Below are positions 1-5,792 of a stretch of DNA of 5,792 nucleotides, piece by piece (the stretch's first letter is position 1; every line of letters begins with the position of its first letter). The position numbers were made by a program, and so were the translations under genes. The stretch comes from Candidatus Aminicenantota bacterium. GTDB taxonomy: Bacteria; Acidobacteriota; UBA6911; RPQK01; JAJDTT01. Under the pieces are notes generated by a model. It had not been told where the DNA came from and ran no database searches. It worked only from the letters and a program-made list of their open reading frames with translations. The stretch lies in assembly GCA_026706325.1 (NCBI GenBank), contig JAPOYZ010000207.1, positions 1 to 5,792 on the forward strand, written 5' to 3'.

Positions 1-144
1 TGGTGAAAGTCCCGCGAGCACCGAGACCGTTCCTGCGCCCGCCGGACAAGGCGCTATGGGCGCGCATACCAGGAGTATGTGCCCGAATCGCAACACAGTC
101 CGGCGGGATGCAGGGACGGTCGAATGCCGTGACGACTTTCACCA
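1..144. repeat. Long imperfect foldback (hairpin) element, cut by the left window edge
   Basis: The two halves of this stretch are reverse complements of each other over almost their whole length. Bases 1-11 (TGGTGAAAGTC) pair perfectly with 134-144 (GACTTTCACCA). Bases 25-36 pair with 110-121 (12 pairs, one of them T31-G115), and 38-47 pair perfectly with 98-107. Bases 51-53, 55 and 57-61 pair with 81-85, 87 and 89-91, and 64-69 pair with 75-80 around the loop at 70-74. The weakest part is 12-24 against 122-133, where only a GCA/TGC pairing is obvious. The outer stem starts at base 1, so it may continue outside the window. It could be a palindromic miniature mobile element, a structured RNA or leader, or a large intergenic hairpin. 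No T-run follows, so an intrinsic terminator is unlikely. The fold is directly visible; the function is unknown. Confidence 0.8.
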
Positions 145-183
145 TGAACTGTTAAGATCCAAGGCAATCGATTGGATCGAGCC
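145..183 (+). promoter_or_regulatory. Leader of the cytochrome gene with a 7-bp inverted repeat
   Basis: GATCCAA (156-162) and TTGGATC (172-178) form a perfect 7-bp stem around a 9-base loop. The loop includes GG of the weak ribosome-binding candidate AAGG (161-164), and the 3' arm contains the TTG at 172. A weak promoter-like pair, GTGACG (129-134) and TAAGAT (153-158) with an 18-base spacer, overlaps the end of the foldback, but each box matches the consensus at only four of six positions. The inverted repeat is certain as sequence; a role in transcription or translation is inference. Confidence 0.35.
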
Positions 184-2841
184 GTGACCCATTGGCACCC
201 CATCTCCGCCTCGTCAGGACGCTGCCTCCGGGTGGCCGTGGCCGCAGCGACCCTCGGTTGGGGAGCGGTCTGGCCGAGTTCCCCCGCGTCCAGCCCTGCC
301 GATCGGGCCTCCGAGATCCTCAAGCACGAGTGCCTGAGTTGCCATGGCTCCATTCGCGCCTCCGGCCTGGATCTCCGGTCCCGGGAGGGCATGCTGCGCG
401 GTGGCAACCGCGGTCCGGCAGTGGACCCGGGCCGGCCCGATTCCAGCCTGCTCTACCAGGCCGTCGCCCACGCGGGCGATCTGGCCATGCCTCCTGGAGA
501 GAAACGGCTCGCCGACCAGGACGTGGAGACCCTCAAGGCATGGATCGAGGCCGGGGCTTCCTGGCCCGACTCTGCCGGCGATGACGGCGGCAGCCCCGCC
601 TGGTGGTCCTTTCGCCCACCGGTCCGCCCCGAGCCTCCCCAGGTCCTCGAGGCAGCACACCGGGTGCGCAATCCCATCGACAACTTCGTGCTGGCCCGGC
701 TCCATGCCCAGGGCCTGAAACCGGCTCCCGAAGCGACCCGGCCGGAGCTGGTCCGCAGAGTCTACGTCGACCTGATCGGACTGCCGCCCACCCCGAAACA
801 AGTGGAGTCCTTCCTCCGGGACGAGTCTCCCAAGGCGTTCGAAAAGCTGGTGGACCAGTTGCTGGAGTCGCCCGCCTACGGCGAGCGCTGGGCCCGGCAC
901 TGGCTCGACGTGGTCCGGTACGCCGACAGCGGCGGGTTCGAGACGGACGAGTACTATCCCAACGCCTGGCGCTACCGGGACTATGTGATCAAATCCTTCA
1001 ACGAAGACAAGCCGTACGACCGCTTCATCCAGGAACAGATCGCGGCCGACGAGCTTTGGCCCGACAACCTGGACCTCTACGACACCAGCTACGCCATTCG
1101 CCCCGAAAAGGTGGCCCACATGGAGGCCCGCGTCGCCACCAGCCTCTACGGGTTCGGGCCTTCCATCGGCGAATCCACCCTGGACGCCCCCAAGCTCCGT
1201 TACGAGCGCCTGACCGATTGGGTGGACATGACGGGAGCGGCCTTCATGGGCCTGACCCTGGCCTGCGCCCGTTGTCATGACCACAAGTTCGACCCCATCA
1301 CCCAAGAGGATTACTTCCGGATGCAGGCCATCTTCGCGCCCTCCCATCCGGTGACGCTTCCGGTGGTCACGGCCATGAGCATGTTCCACCGGAACGAGCA
1401 CTACCCCCGGACCATCGCCCTGGACGAACGGCGCCGGGCCCACGAAATGTTCGAGGGCAAGGTCCGGCGCCGTTTGACCGGGGAACAGAAGGCGGGTTTC
1501 TCACCGGAGGCGCGCCGCGCTTACGAAAAACCGGAGAAGGAACGGACGGAAGAGGAGCGAAAGCTGGCGGCTCCGGTCCAGGACGCCGTGGCGGATTTCT
1601 TCAATCGAAATACCTTCAAGCTCAAGGACCACCTGACGCCGGAAGAGAAGGAGGAACGGTCCCGGCTGCTCCTGGCCATCGCCGAGAAGGTATTGGAGAT
1701 TCCCGTCCAGGACGGCTCCCACGCCATCCGTTGGGACGGATTTTACGACACGCCCTCGGCCACGGTCCTGGGCCACATCCAGGGGGAGCTGATCCCCGAG
1801 ACCCGCATTCTGGAGCGGGGCGATCTGGACCGTCCGGGGGAGCCGGTAGAGGCCGGATTGCCCCGGATCCTGGGGAAAGGGGTGGACTTCCGCACCAACC
1901 AGGGCCATGGCCCCCGTCACCGGAAACAACTGGCCCTGTGGCTGACTCGCCCCGATCATCCGCTGACTTCCCGTGTCATGGTCAATCGCCTCTGGCAGTG
2001 GCACTTCGGGCGGGGGCTCGTGTCCACGTCCAACGATTTCGGCCTCCAGGGGCAACCCCCGTCCCACCCCGAGCTGCTGGACTGGCTCGCCACCGAATTC
2101 GTCCGCCAGGGCTGGAGTCTCAAGGCGATGCACCGGGTGATCGTCCAATCCTCGGCTTACCGGCTCACCAGCCGGTTCGACGACCCTCGCAATGCCGCCG
2201 CCGACCCGGAAAATGCCTACCTCTGGCGCGCCAATCGGAGACGGGTCGAGGCCGAGGTCCTGTGGGACAGCATTCATGCCGTGGCCGGCACGCTGAACTC
2301 CAGGATGTACGGGCGGCCCTTCGTGCCGCCGCTGTCGGAGGATGAACTGGCCGGCTTCCGGCTCAAGTGGGCGTGGACCGTGCCGGCGGATCCCGCAGAG
2401 CACAGCCGAAGAGGCATCTACATCCTCTCGCGGCGGAACTTCGTCTTCCCCATGTTCGAGAAGTTCGATACTCCCGATCCGGCCGTCAGTTGTCCCGAGC
2501 GCTCCGTGACCACGGTGGCCCCCCAGTCCCTCTGGCTCCTCAACAACGATGCCGTCTTCCGGCAGGCCCTGGCCTTTGCCGGACGCTTGGTGCGGGAAGG
2601 GGGTTCGGATCCGGGCCAGTGGGTGGACCGGGCCTGGCGGACTGCATTGGGGCGTCCGCCCACCGGTCAGGAGACCCGGGACGCGCTGGAGACTCTGGCG
2701 TCTGCCGGTGGCGAACGGTGGGAGGAGTTGCCCGAGGGCGCTCCACCGGAGTTGAAGACCATCGAGCGGAACCAGGCCCAGGGACTGACGGAACTCTGTC
2801 TGGCCGTATTCAACCTCAATGAGTTTCTCTTTGTTGATTGA
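172..2841 (+). CDS. Exported planctomycete-type cytochrome c protein (PSCyt1-PSCyt2/DUF1549-PSD1/DUF1553)
   Basis: The domain order identifies this 889-residue protein. A signal peptide has its hydrophobic core at about residues 21-34, with a plausible cleavage after A43. The PSCyt1 domain has heme motif CLSCH (54-58) and a likely axial methionine in MPP (106-108). The conserved WWSFRPP follows at 144-150. PSCyt2/DUF1549 spans about 165-390 and includes VDLIGLPPTP (199-208), ERWARHWLDVVRYAD (238-252) and a second CxxCH, CARCHDHKFDPI (365-376). A charged linker and ILERGD (546-551) lead to PSD1/DUF1553 (about 593-889), with NRLWQWHFGRG, FEKFDTPDP near 762-770, TTVAPQ and the family-like end FNLNEFLFVD. 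Both heme motifs are intact, so c-type heme binding outside the cytoplasm is expected, though the reaction is not known for this family. The start is uncertain: TTG 172 has AAGG seven bases upstream, while GTG 184 lacks a clear ribosome-binding site but also keeps the signal peptide. The family call is secure; the start is not. Confidence 0.95.
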   Translation: MDRAVTHWHPISASSGRCLRVAVAAATLGWGAVWPSSPASSPADRASEILKHECLSCHGSIRASGLDLRSREGMLRGGNRGPAVDPGRPDSSLLYQAVAHAGDLAMPPGEKRLADQDVETLKAWIEAGASWPDSAGDDGGSPAWWSFRPPVRPEPPQVLEAAHRVRNPIDNFVLARLHAQGLKPAPEATRPELVRRVYVDLIGLPPTPKQVESFLRDESPKAFEKLVDQLLESPAYGERWARHWLDVVRYADSGGFETDEYYPNAWRYRDYVIKSFNEDKPYDRFIQEQIAADELWPDNLDLYDTSYAIRPEKVAHMEARVATSLYGFGPSIGESTLDAPKLRYERLTDWVDMTGAAFMGLTLACARCHDHKFDPITQEDYFRMQAIFAPSHPVTLPVVTAMSMFHRNEHYPRTIALDERRRAHEMFEGKVRRRLTGEQKAGFSPEARRAYEKPEKERTEEERKLAAPVQDAVADFFNRNTFKLKDHLTPEEKEERSRLLLAIAEKVLEIPVQDGSHAIRWDGFYDTPSATVLGHIQGELIPETRILERGDLDRPGEPVEAGLPRILGKGVDFRTNQGHGPRHRKQLALWLTRPDHPLTSRVMVNRLWQWHFGRGLVSTSNDFGLQGQPPSHPELLDWLATEFVRQGWSLKAMHRVIVQSSAYRLTSRFDDPRNAAADPENAYLWRANRRRVEAEVLWDSIHAVAGTLNSRMYGRPFVPPLSEDELAGFRLKWAWTVPADPAEHSRRGIYILSRRNFVFPMFEKFDTPDPAVSCPERSVTTVAPQSLWLLNNDAVFRQALAFAGRLVREGGSDPGQWVDRAWRTALGRPPTGQETRDALETLASAGGERWEELPEGAPPELKTIERNQAQGLTELCLAVFNLNEFLFVD

Positions 2842-2867
2842 CGTGCATGCTCGTGGATCCGGAATTA

Positions 2868-2915
2868 GGGGACAGGAATGTCCACTTTCCCGGTGGGGGA
2901 CAGGAATGTCCCCCC
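2868..2915. repeat. Two copies of a 16-bp REP-like hairpin repeat
   Basis: GGGGACAGGAATGTCC occurs at 2868-2883 and again at 2896-2911, start to start 28 bases. Each copy folds on itself around a GGAA tetraloop, which matches the stable GNRA class in RNA. The first has a 5-bp stem (GGACA/TGTCC, 2870-2874 and 2879-2883). The second has an 8-bp perfect stem (GGGGGACA/TGTCCCCC, 2895-2902 and 2907-2914). No T-run follows, so it is not a classic intrinsic terminator. Short GGGGACAG...CTGTCCCC-type palindromes are, from general knowledge, common dispersed extragenic repeats in some high-GC bacteria, sometimes linked to RAYT-type transposases. No transposase is present here. Confidence 0.75.
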
Positions 2916-2920
2916 TCCTG

Positions 2921-2950
2921 TTGACGTTGCCACGTTGGCAGGGCTTCAAT
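2921..2950 (+). promoter_or_regulatory. Possible sigma-70-type promoter with an internal inverted repeat
   Basis: TTGACG (2921-2926) matches five of six bases of the -35 consensus, and TTCAAT (2945-2950) matches four of six of the -10 consensus, with an 18-base spacer. The predicted transcription start would lie just ahead of the ribosome-binding site at 2965. Between the boxes is a perfect inverted repeat, TGCCA-CGT-TGGCA (2928-2940), which could be an operator or chance. If real, this promoter would allow the DUF1501 operon to be expressed apart from the upstream cytochrome gene. Confidence 0.3.
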
Positions 2951-2964
2951 AGGAGCACTCATTC

Positions 2965-2970
2965 AAGGAG
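2965..2970 (+). promoter_or_regulatory. Ribosome-binding site (AAGGAG) that fixes the DUF1501 start
   Basis: AAGGAG directly abuts the in-frame TTG at 2971, leaving no spacing for initiation there. It lies six bases before the in-frame GTG at 2977, a normal distance. The only ATG here (2975) is in another frame and is followed at once by TGA. The GTG at 2977 is therefore the better start. Confidence 0.75.
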
Positions 2971-2976
2971 TTGAAT

Positions 2977-4449
2977 GTGATTTCCAACACTTGCCGGGGC
3001 GCCGTTCAGGTCGGTACAAGGCGAGAGTTTCTGAAGGCATCCTCCTTCGGTTTCGGCTCCCTCGCTCTGGGCGGCCTCTTGGAGCGGGAGGGCCGGCTTC
3101 TGGCCTCCAACGACGGCCGTGTCTCGCCCTTGGCTCCCAAGGGACCCCATTTTCCGGCCCAGGCCAAGAGCGTCATCTTCCTGTTCATGCAGGGCGGCTT
3201 GAGCCAGGTGGACAGTTTCGACCCCAAGCCGGCTCTGGCGCGGTACGACGGACAACCGCTGCCCTCCAGTTTCCGCACCGATCTGGAGTTGGCCCAGATC
3301 AACCCCTACGAGTCGAAGCTCATGGCCAGCCGCCGGACCTTCAAGCAGAGGGGCCGGTCCGGCATCGAGATCTCGGATCTCTTCGAAGGGCTCGCCAAGC
3401 ATGCCGACGACATGGCCGTCATCCGGTCCTGTTACCACGAGTCGTTCATCCACGGTCCCGCCCTCACCTACCTGCACACCGGAAGCCTGCAGTTGGGGAG
3501 TCCCAGCATGGGTTCCTGGATCCTGTACGGCCTGGGGAGCGAGACGGACAACCTCCCCTCCTACATCGTGATGACCGACAGCATCTTCCGGTCCAGCACT
3601 TCCAATTTCAGCACCGGCTTCCTTCCGGCCATCTACCAGGGGACGCTCATCAACACCGAGGGCCAGCCATTTCAAAACCTGAGGCCCCCGTCCCGAATGG
3701 ACCTGGACCGGCAGCGCGCCCTGCTCCAGAGGATCGAAGGCTGGAACCAGAGCCATCTCGAGACCCGTCCCGGAGACAGCCGCCTGGAGGCCAGAATCCG
3801 AAACTACGAGTTGGCTTTCCGGATGCAGATGGCGGCGCCCGAACTCATCGACCTCTCCGGGGAGCCGGAGCATGTGAAGCGGATGTACGGGCTGGATCGG
3901 GATCAGACCCGCAAGTTCGGCCGCATGTGCCTGCTGGCACGGCGGATGGTGGAGCGGGGCGTCCGCTTCGTGCATCTCTACAGCGGCGGTTGGGACGCTC
4001 ACGGCGAGTGCGACAAGAACCACATGAAGAACTCGTGGAAGACGGACCAGCCCATGGCCGCTCTGCTGGAAGACCTCAAACAGCGGGGCCTGCTGGAGAG
4101 CACTCTGGTCATCTCCACGGGCGAGTTCGGCCGGACTCCGGTCATGCAGGGCAAGGAGGGGAGAGACCACAATCCCTTCGGCTTCAGCGCCTGGATGGCG
4201 GGAGGCGGTGTCCGCGGCGGCCAGACCATCGGCGCCACCGACGATCTGGGATTCGTGGCCGTGGAAGACAAGATGCACGTCAACGACCTCCATGCCTCCA
4301 TGCTGGGACTGATGGGCCTGGACCACCGCCGGCTGACCTACTTCTTCCAGGGACTGGACCGGCGACTCAGTGGAGTCGGCGAAGCAGGTGAAGCCGGCGA
4401 GGACCTGTACCGGAAGCTGACTGGGAGGTCCATTGGCCATTCGTCCTGA
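2977..4449 (+). CDS. Tat-exported DUF1501 family protein
   Basis: This 490-residue protein begins with a textbook twin-arginine signal, TRREFLK (14-20), followed by the hydrophobic stretch FGFGSLALGGLL. It should therefore be exported folded, probably with a cofactor or metal. The body carries DUF1501 hallmarks: FLFMQGGLSQVDSFDPKP (about 68-85), GGWDAHGE (337-344), GEFGRTP (382-388), GRDHNP (395-400), GGGVRGG, and HVNDLHAS (434-441) near the C-terminus. The family is related to the alkaline phosphatase/sulfatase superfamily fold, and the conserved D340, H342, D397, H398, D437 and H439 are the kind of residues that bind metal there; this assignment is inference. The length is normal for the family. 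The C-terminal tail has a short GEAGEAGE run in place of a clear family-like ending. The neighbour upstream is its usual PSCyt/PSD1 partner, and the next gene starts inside its last codons. The substrate is unknown. Confidence 0.93.
   Translation: MISNTCRGAVQVGTRREFLKASSFGFGSLALGGLLEREGRLLASNDGRVSPLAPKGPHFPAQAKSVIFLFMQGGLSQVDSFDPKPALARYDGQPLPSSFRTDLELAQINPYESKLMASRRTFKQRGRSGIEISDLFEGLAKHADDMAVIRSCYHESFIHGPALTYLHTGSLQLGSPSMGSWILYGLGSETDNLPSYIVMTDSIFRSSTSNFSTGFLPAIYQGTLINTEGQPFQNLRPPSRMDLDRQRALLQRIEGWNQSHLETRPGDSRLEARIRNYELAFRMQMAAPELIDLSGEPEHVKRMYGLDRDQTRKFGRMCLLARRMVERGVRFVHLYSGGWDAHGECDKNHMKNSWKTDQPMAALLEDLKQRGLLESTLVISTGEFGRTPVMQGKEGRDHNPFGFSAWMAGGGVRGGQTIGATDDLGFVAVEDKMHVNDLHASMLGLMGLDHRRLTYFFQGLDRRLSGVGEAGEAGEDLYRKLTGRSIGHSS
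4423..4428 (+). promoter_or_regulatory. Ribosome-binding site (GGGAGG) inside the DUF1501 gene
   Basis: GGGAGG lies four bases before TTG 4433 and within the coding sequence of the DUF1501 gene. It supports a TTG start for the small downstream gene and a 17-nt overlap, an arrangement that favours translational coupling. Confidence 0.65.
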
Positions 4450-4972
4450 GAATGCGTGGTGGGCGATCGCGTTCCTGGGCCTGATCTCCGCCACAGCCGC
4501 GGGTCCCCTGCCCCAAAGCGGCGCTCCCTTCGTCGGCAAGGTCCGGCTGCCGGTAAGTCTTCGAACCGCTGAGGGGACCGTTCTGGCGAAGGGGCCCTTC
4601 GACGTGGAGGTCCGGGCAGAGGACGGCAGTATCTGGCTGCGCTTCCTCTCCCCATCGGGCGGGCCGGTTTCTCTCCGGGGTGTGCCCGTGGACCCGGACG
4701 ATTGGACCGCCGCCGCCGGATGGCCCCTGGCGGGAACGGTGCATCTGCACCCTGTGTCCATCCCCATCGGCACCGACGCCGAGCGCCACAAGAGCAAGAC
4801 CGGCATGCCCCAATACCTGGAAACGCCGCGAGTCTGGAACGCCACCCTTCGCCTGTACCGCAGCGAGGACCCGGCCGGAGCGGTTTCGGTCCTCTTCCAT
4901 GAGAACCATCCCGGCGGCCCGATCCGGGCTCGGTTCGAGCTGTACGCCAGCGGCGGCGATGGCAGACCCTGA
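4433..4972 (+). CDS. Small exported protein of unknown function
   Basis: I do not recognise a family for this 179-residue protein. It has an N-terminal signal peptide: hydrophobic stretch AWWAIAFLGLISATAA at residues 8-23, with plausible cleavage around A22-A23. The mature part has no cysteines or further membrane segment. It is rich in short alternating hydrophobic stretches (VGKVRLPVSL, GPFDVEVRA, GSIWLRFLSP, NATLRLYRS, GAVSVLFHE, IRARFELYA), which suggests a beta-sandwich-like domain. A notable conserved-looking segment is HPVSIPIGTDAERHKSKTG (106-124). The TTG start is chosen because GGGAGG precedes it by four bases; no ATG or GTG start precedes the signal peptide. It overlaps the end of the DUF1501 gene by 17 nt, and its stop codon is part of the ribosome-binding site of the next gene. 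That placement makes a real, co-translated gene likely. A role alongside the DUF1501 protein or the glycosidase-like protein is inference. Confidence 0.8.
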   Translation: MAIRPENAWWAIAFLGLISATAAGPLPQSGAPFVGKVRLPVSLRTAEGTVLAKGPFDVEVRAEDGSIWLRFLSPSGGPVSLRGVPVDPDDWTAAAGWPLAGTVHLHPVSIPIGTDAERHKSKTGMPQYLETPRVWNATLRLYRSEDPAGAVSVLFHENHPGGPIRARFELYASGGDGRP

Positions 4973-4976
4973 GGAG
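4971..4976 (+). promoter_or_regulatory. Ribosome-binding site (GAGGAG) overlapping the preceding stop codon
   Basis: The last two bases of the TGA stop of the small upstream gene are the first two of GAGGAG, eight bases before TTG 4985. It supports the TTG start and suggests that ribosomes ending on the small gene can reinitiate on the next one. Confidence 0.65.
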
Positions 4977-4984
4977 TATCCCCC

Positions 4985-5791
4985 TTGAGATTTCGATTCA
5001 CATGCCCGTTTCTCGTCCTGTTCCTGATCTCGCTCCCCGCCCTCGAAGGCGGCCGGCACGACCGGACGGCTGACTCCGAAGTCCGGGATATCGACTCCCG
5101 GCTGGAGCTCTTTGTCGACGATTACCTCATCGACTCTCTCGACGGTCTGGAACTCAAGCTCCACACCCCCCGGCGCGCCGGAAAGGTCATGGTCTTCGAC
5201 CGGCCCTGGGAGGGAGTGACCAGTGGGAGCACGGCCGTCGTGTTCCAGGACGGCGACCTCTACCGAATGTACTACCGGGGCAGCAGTCACGCCGGGTACG
5301 CCTTGGAGTCGCTTTTGGAACCGGGTGAGGTGGTCATCCCCGAACATCCCTACACCGCGTGCTACGCCGAAAGCCGAGACGGGATCCACTGGTCCCGGCC
5401 TTCGCTGGGGCTGTACGAGTACGAAGGATCCAGGGACAACAACATCGTCTGGATGGGAAAAGGCACGGGGGCCTTCCTTCCCTTCAGGGACTCGAATCCG
5501 GAGGCGCCTGCCTCCGAACTCTACAAGGCCGTGGGGCCGGACAGCCGGAAGCTGTACGCCTTCGTATCGCCGGATGGGATCCACTGGAAGGAAATGAGAG
5601 ATGACCCCATCATAACCGACGGCGCTTTCGACTCGCCCAATCTGGCCTTCTGGGACGAGGTCCATGGGCGCTACGTTGCGGTCTACCGGGATTTCCAGCT
5701 CGGCGTTCGGACCATCGAGGTCGCCACCGCCACCGTCTTCAGGAACTGGACGCCGGGTCAATTTGGCGAATTCGGGGACGCCCCGGCCTAG
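4985..5791 (+). CDS. Exported glycosidase-like beta-propeller protein (GH43/GH32-like fold), C-terminally truncated
   Basis: An N-terminal signal peptide (MRFRFTCPFLVLFLISLPAL, cleavage probably near residues 20-24) leads into a domain resembling the five-bladed propeller proteins of the arabinanase/levansucrase/invertase superfamily. Supporting motifs are LELFVDDYLID (40-50), which is typical near the start of this group, GDLYRMYYRG (90-99), the repeated blade motif SRDGIHW (130-136) and SPDGIHW (195-201), DNNIVW (151-156), and FDSPNLAFWDEVHGRYVAVYRD (215-236). The catalytic acid residues cannot be assigned from sequence alone. Reading ends at GEFGDAPA followed by TAG at 5789-5791, one base before the window ends. 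Relatives, as I recall them, run on well past this point to roughly 450-500 residues, so the product is probably truncated by a nonsense mutation or by a sequence error at an assembly end. TTG 4985 is supported by GAGGAG. The carbohydrate substrate is unknown. Confidence 0.75.
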   Translation: MRFRFTCPFLVLFLISLPALEGGRHDRTADSEVRDIDSRLELFVDDYLIDSLDGLELKLHTPRRAGKVMVFDRPWEGVTSGSTAVVFQDGDLYRMYYRGSSHAGYALESLLEPGEVVIPEHPYTACYAESRDGIHWSRPSLGLYEYEGSRDNNIVWMGKGTGAFLPFRDSNPEAPASELYKAVGPDSRKLYAFVSPDGIHWKEMRDDPIITDGAFDSPNLAFWDEVHGRYVAVYRDFQLGVRTIEVATATVFRNWTPGQFGEFGDAPA

Positions 5792-5792
5792 C

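Noticed and set aside
1..24. GGTGAAAGTCC at the left edge resembles a motif seen in domain I of some bacterial group II introns
   Set aside because: No other intron domain or intron-encoded protein is visible, and the bases are accounted for by the perfect 11-bp outer stem of the foldback.
134..158. GTTAAG near the foldback as part of an integron attC site
   Set aside because: It does not match the GTTRRRY core at its last position, and no matching RYYYAAC partner is present on the other side of the hairpin.
2..187. An open frame from the left edge ending TGA at 185-187, overlapping the GTG at 184 as GTGA, which could be the 3' end of an upstream gene
   Set aside because: It lies almost wholly in the foldback, its third-position GC (about 62%) is not raised as expected for a gene in such a high-GC window, and the predicted peptide resembles no family I recognise.
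54..407. A 117-residue open frame on the minus strand across the leader and cytochrome start
   Set aside because: It is antisense to a well-supported gene and the foldback, has no recognisable motif, and long antisense frames are expected in high-GC coding DNA. Other long minus-strand frames opposite the genes were rejected for the same reason.
2895..2920. The second GNRA hairpin as an intrinsic transcription terminator
   Set aside because: The 8-bp GC-rich stem is suitable, but it is followed by C-rich sequence and CTCCTG rather than a run of T.
2936..2950. TTGGCAGGGCTTCAAT as a sigma-54 promoter
   Set aside because: The GG element is present but the -12 GC element of TTGCA type is missing at the proper spacing.
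4378..4401. The GEAGEAGE run near the end of the DUF1501 protein as a functional repeat
   Set aside because: It is only two to three units of three residues, encoded by differing codons, and sits in a variable tail.

Overview
The window looks like part of a high-GC bacterial genome. It carries a gene set typical of Planctomycetota, Verrucomicrobiota and Acidobacteriota: a planctomycete-type cytochrome c protein (PSCyt1-PSCyt2-PSD1) followed by a Tat-exported DUF1501 protein. The phylum cannot be settled from this sequence. All real genes are on the + strand and all appear to start with TTG or GTG.

Layout: (1) bases 1-144 form one long imperfect foldback (about 48 pairable positions), cut by the left edge of the window. 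(2) Bases 145-183 are a short leader with a 7-bp inverted repeat. (3) 172-2841 encodes the exported multidomain cytochrome c-like protein with two CxxCH motifs. (4) 2842-2976 is the only sizeable intergenic gap. It holds two copies of a 16-bp hairpin-forming repeat, a possible promoter with an inverted repeat inside it, and a clear Shine-Dalgarno sequence. (5) 2977-4449 encodes the DUF1501 protein. (6) 4433-4972 encodes a 179-residue exported protein of unknown function that overlaps the DUF1501 gene by 17 nt. (7) 4985-5791 is the N-terminal part of an exported glycosidase-like beta-propeller protein (GH43/GH32-like fold), ending at a TAG one base before the window ends, apparently well short of the family's usual length.

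How the genes may work together: all four products carry export signals, so the module acts outside the cytoplasm. PSCyt/PSD1 and DUF1501 proteins are regularly found as neighbours in these phyla, often near sulfatases and glycoside hydrolases. Their biochemical role is not established. The glycosidase-like gene here fits the idea of extracytoplasmic carbohydrate processing, but that is inference. The last three genes are tightly packed and probably translationally coupled; the repeat-bearing gap may separate them transcriptionally from the first gene.

The least explained parts are the 5' foldback, the paired hairpins between the two main genes, the small unknown protein and the abrupt stop at the right edge. 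I do not see a CRISPR array, tRNA, rRNA or transposase gene.
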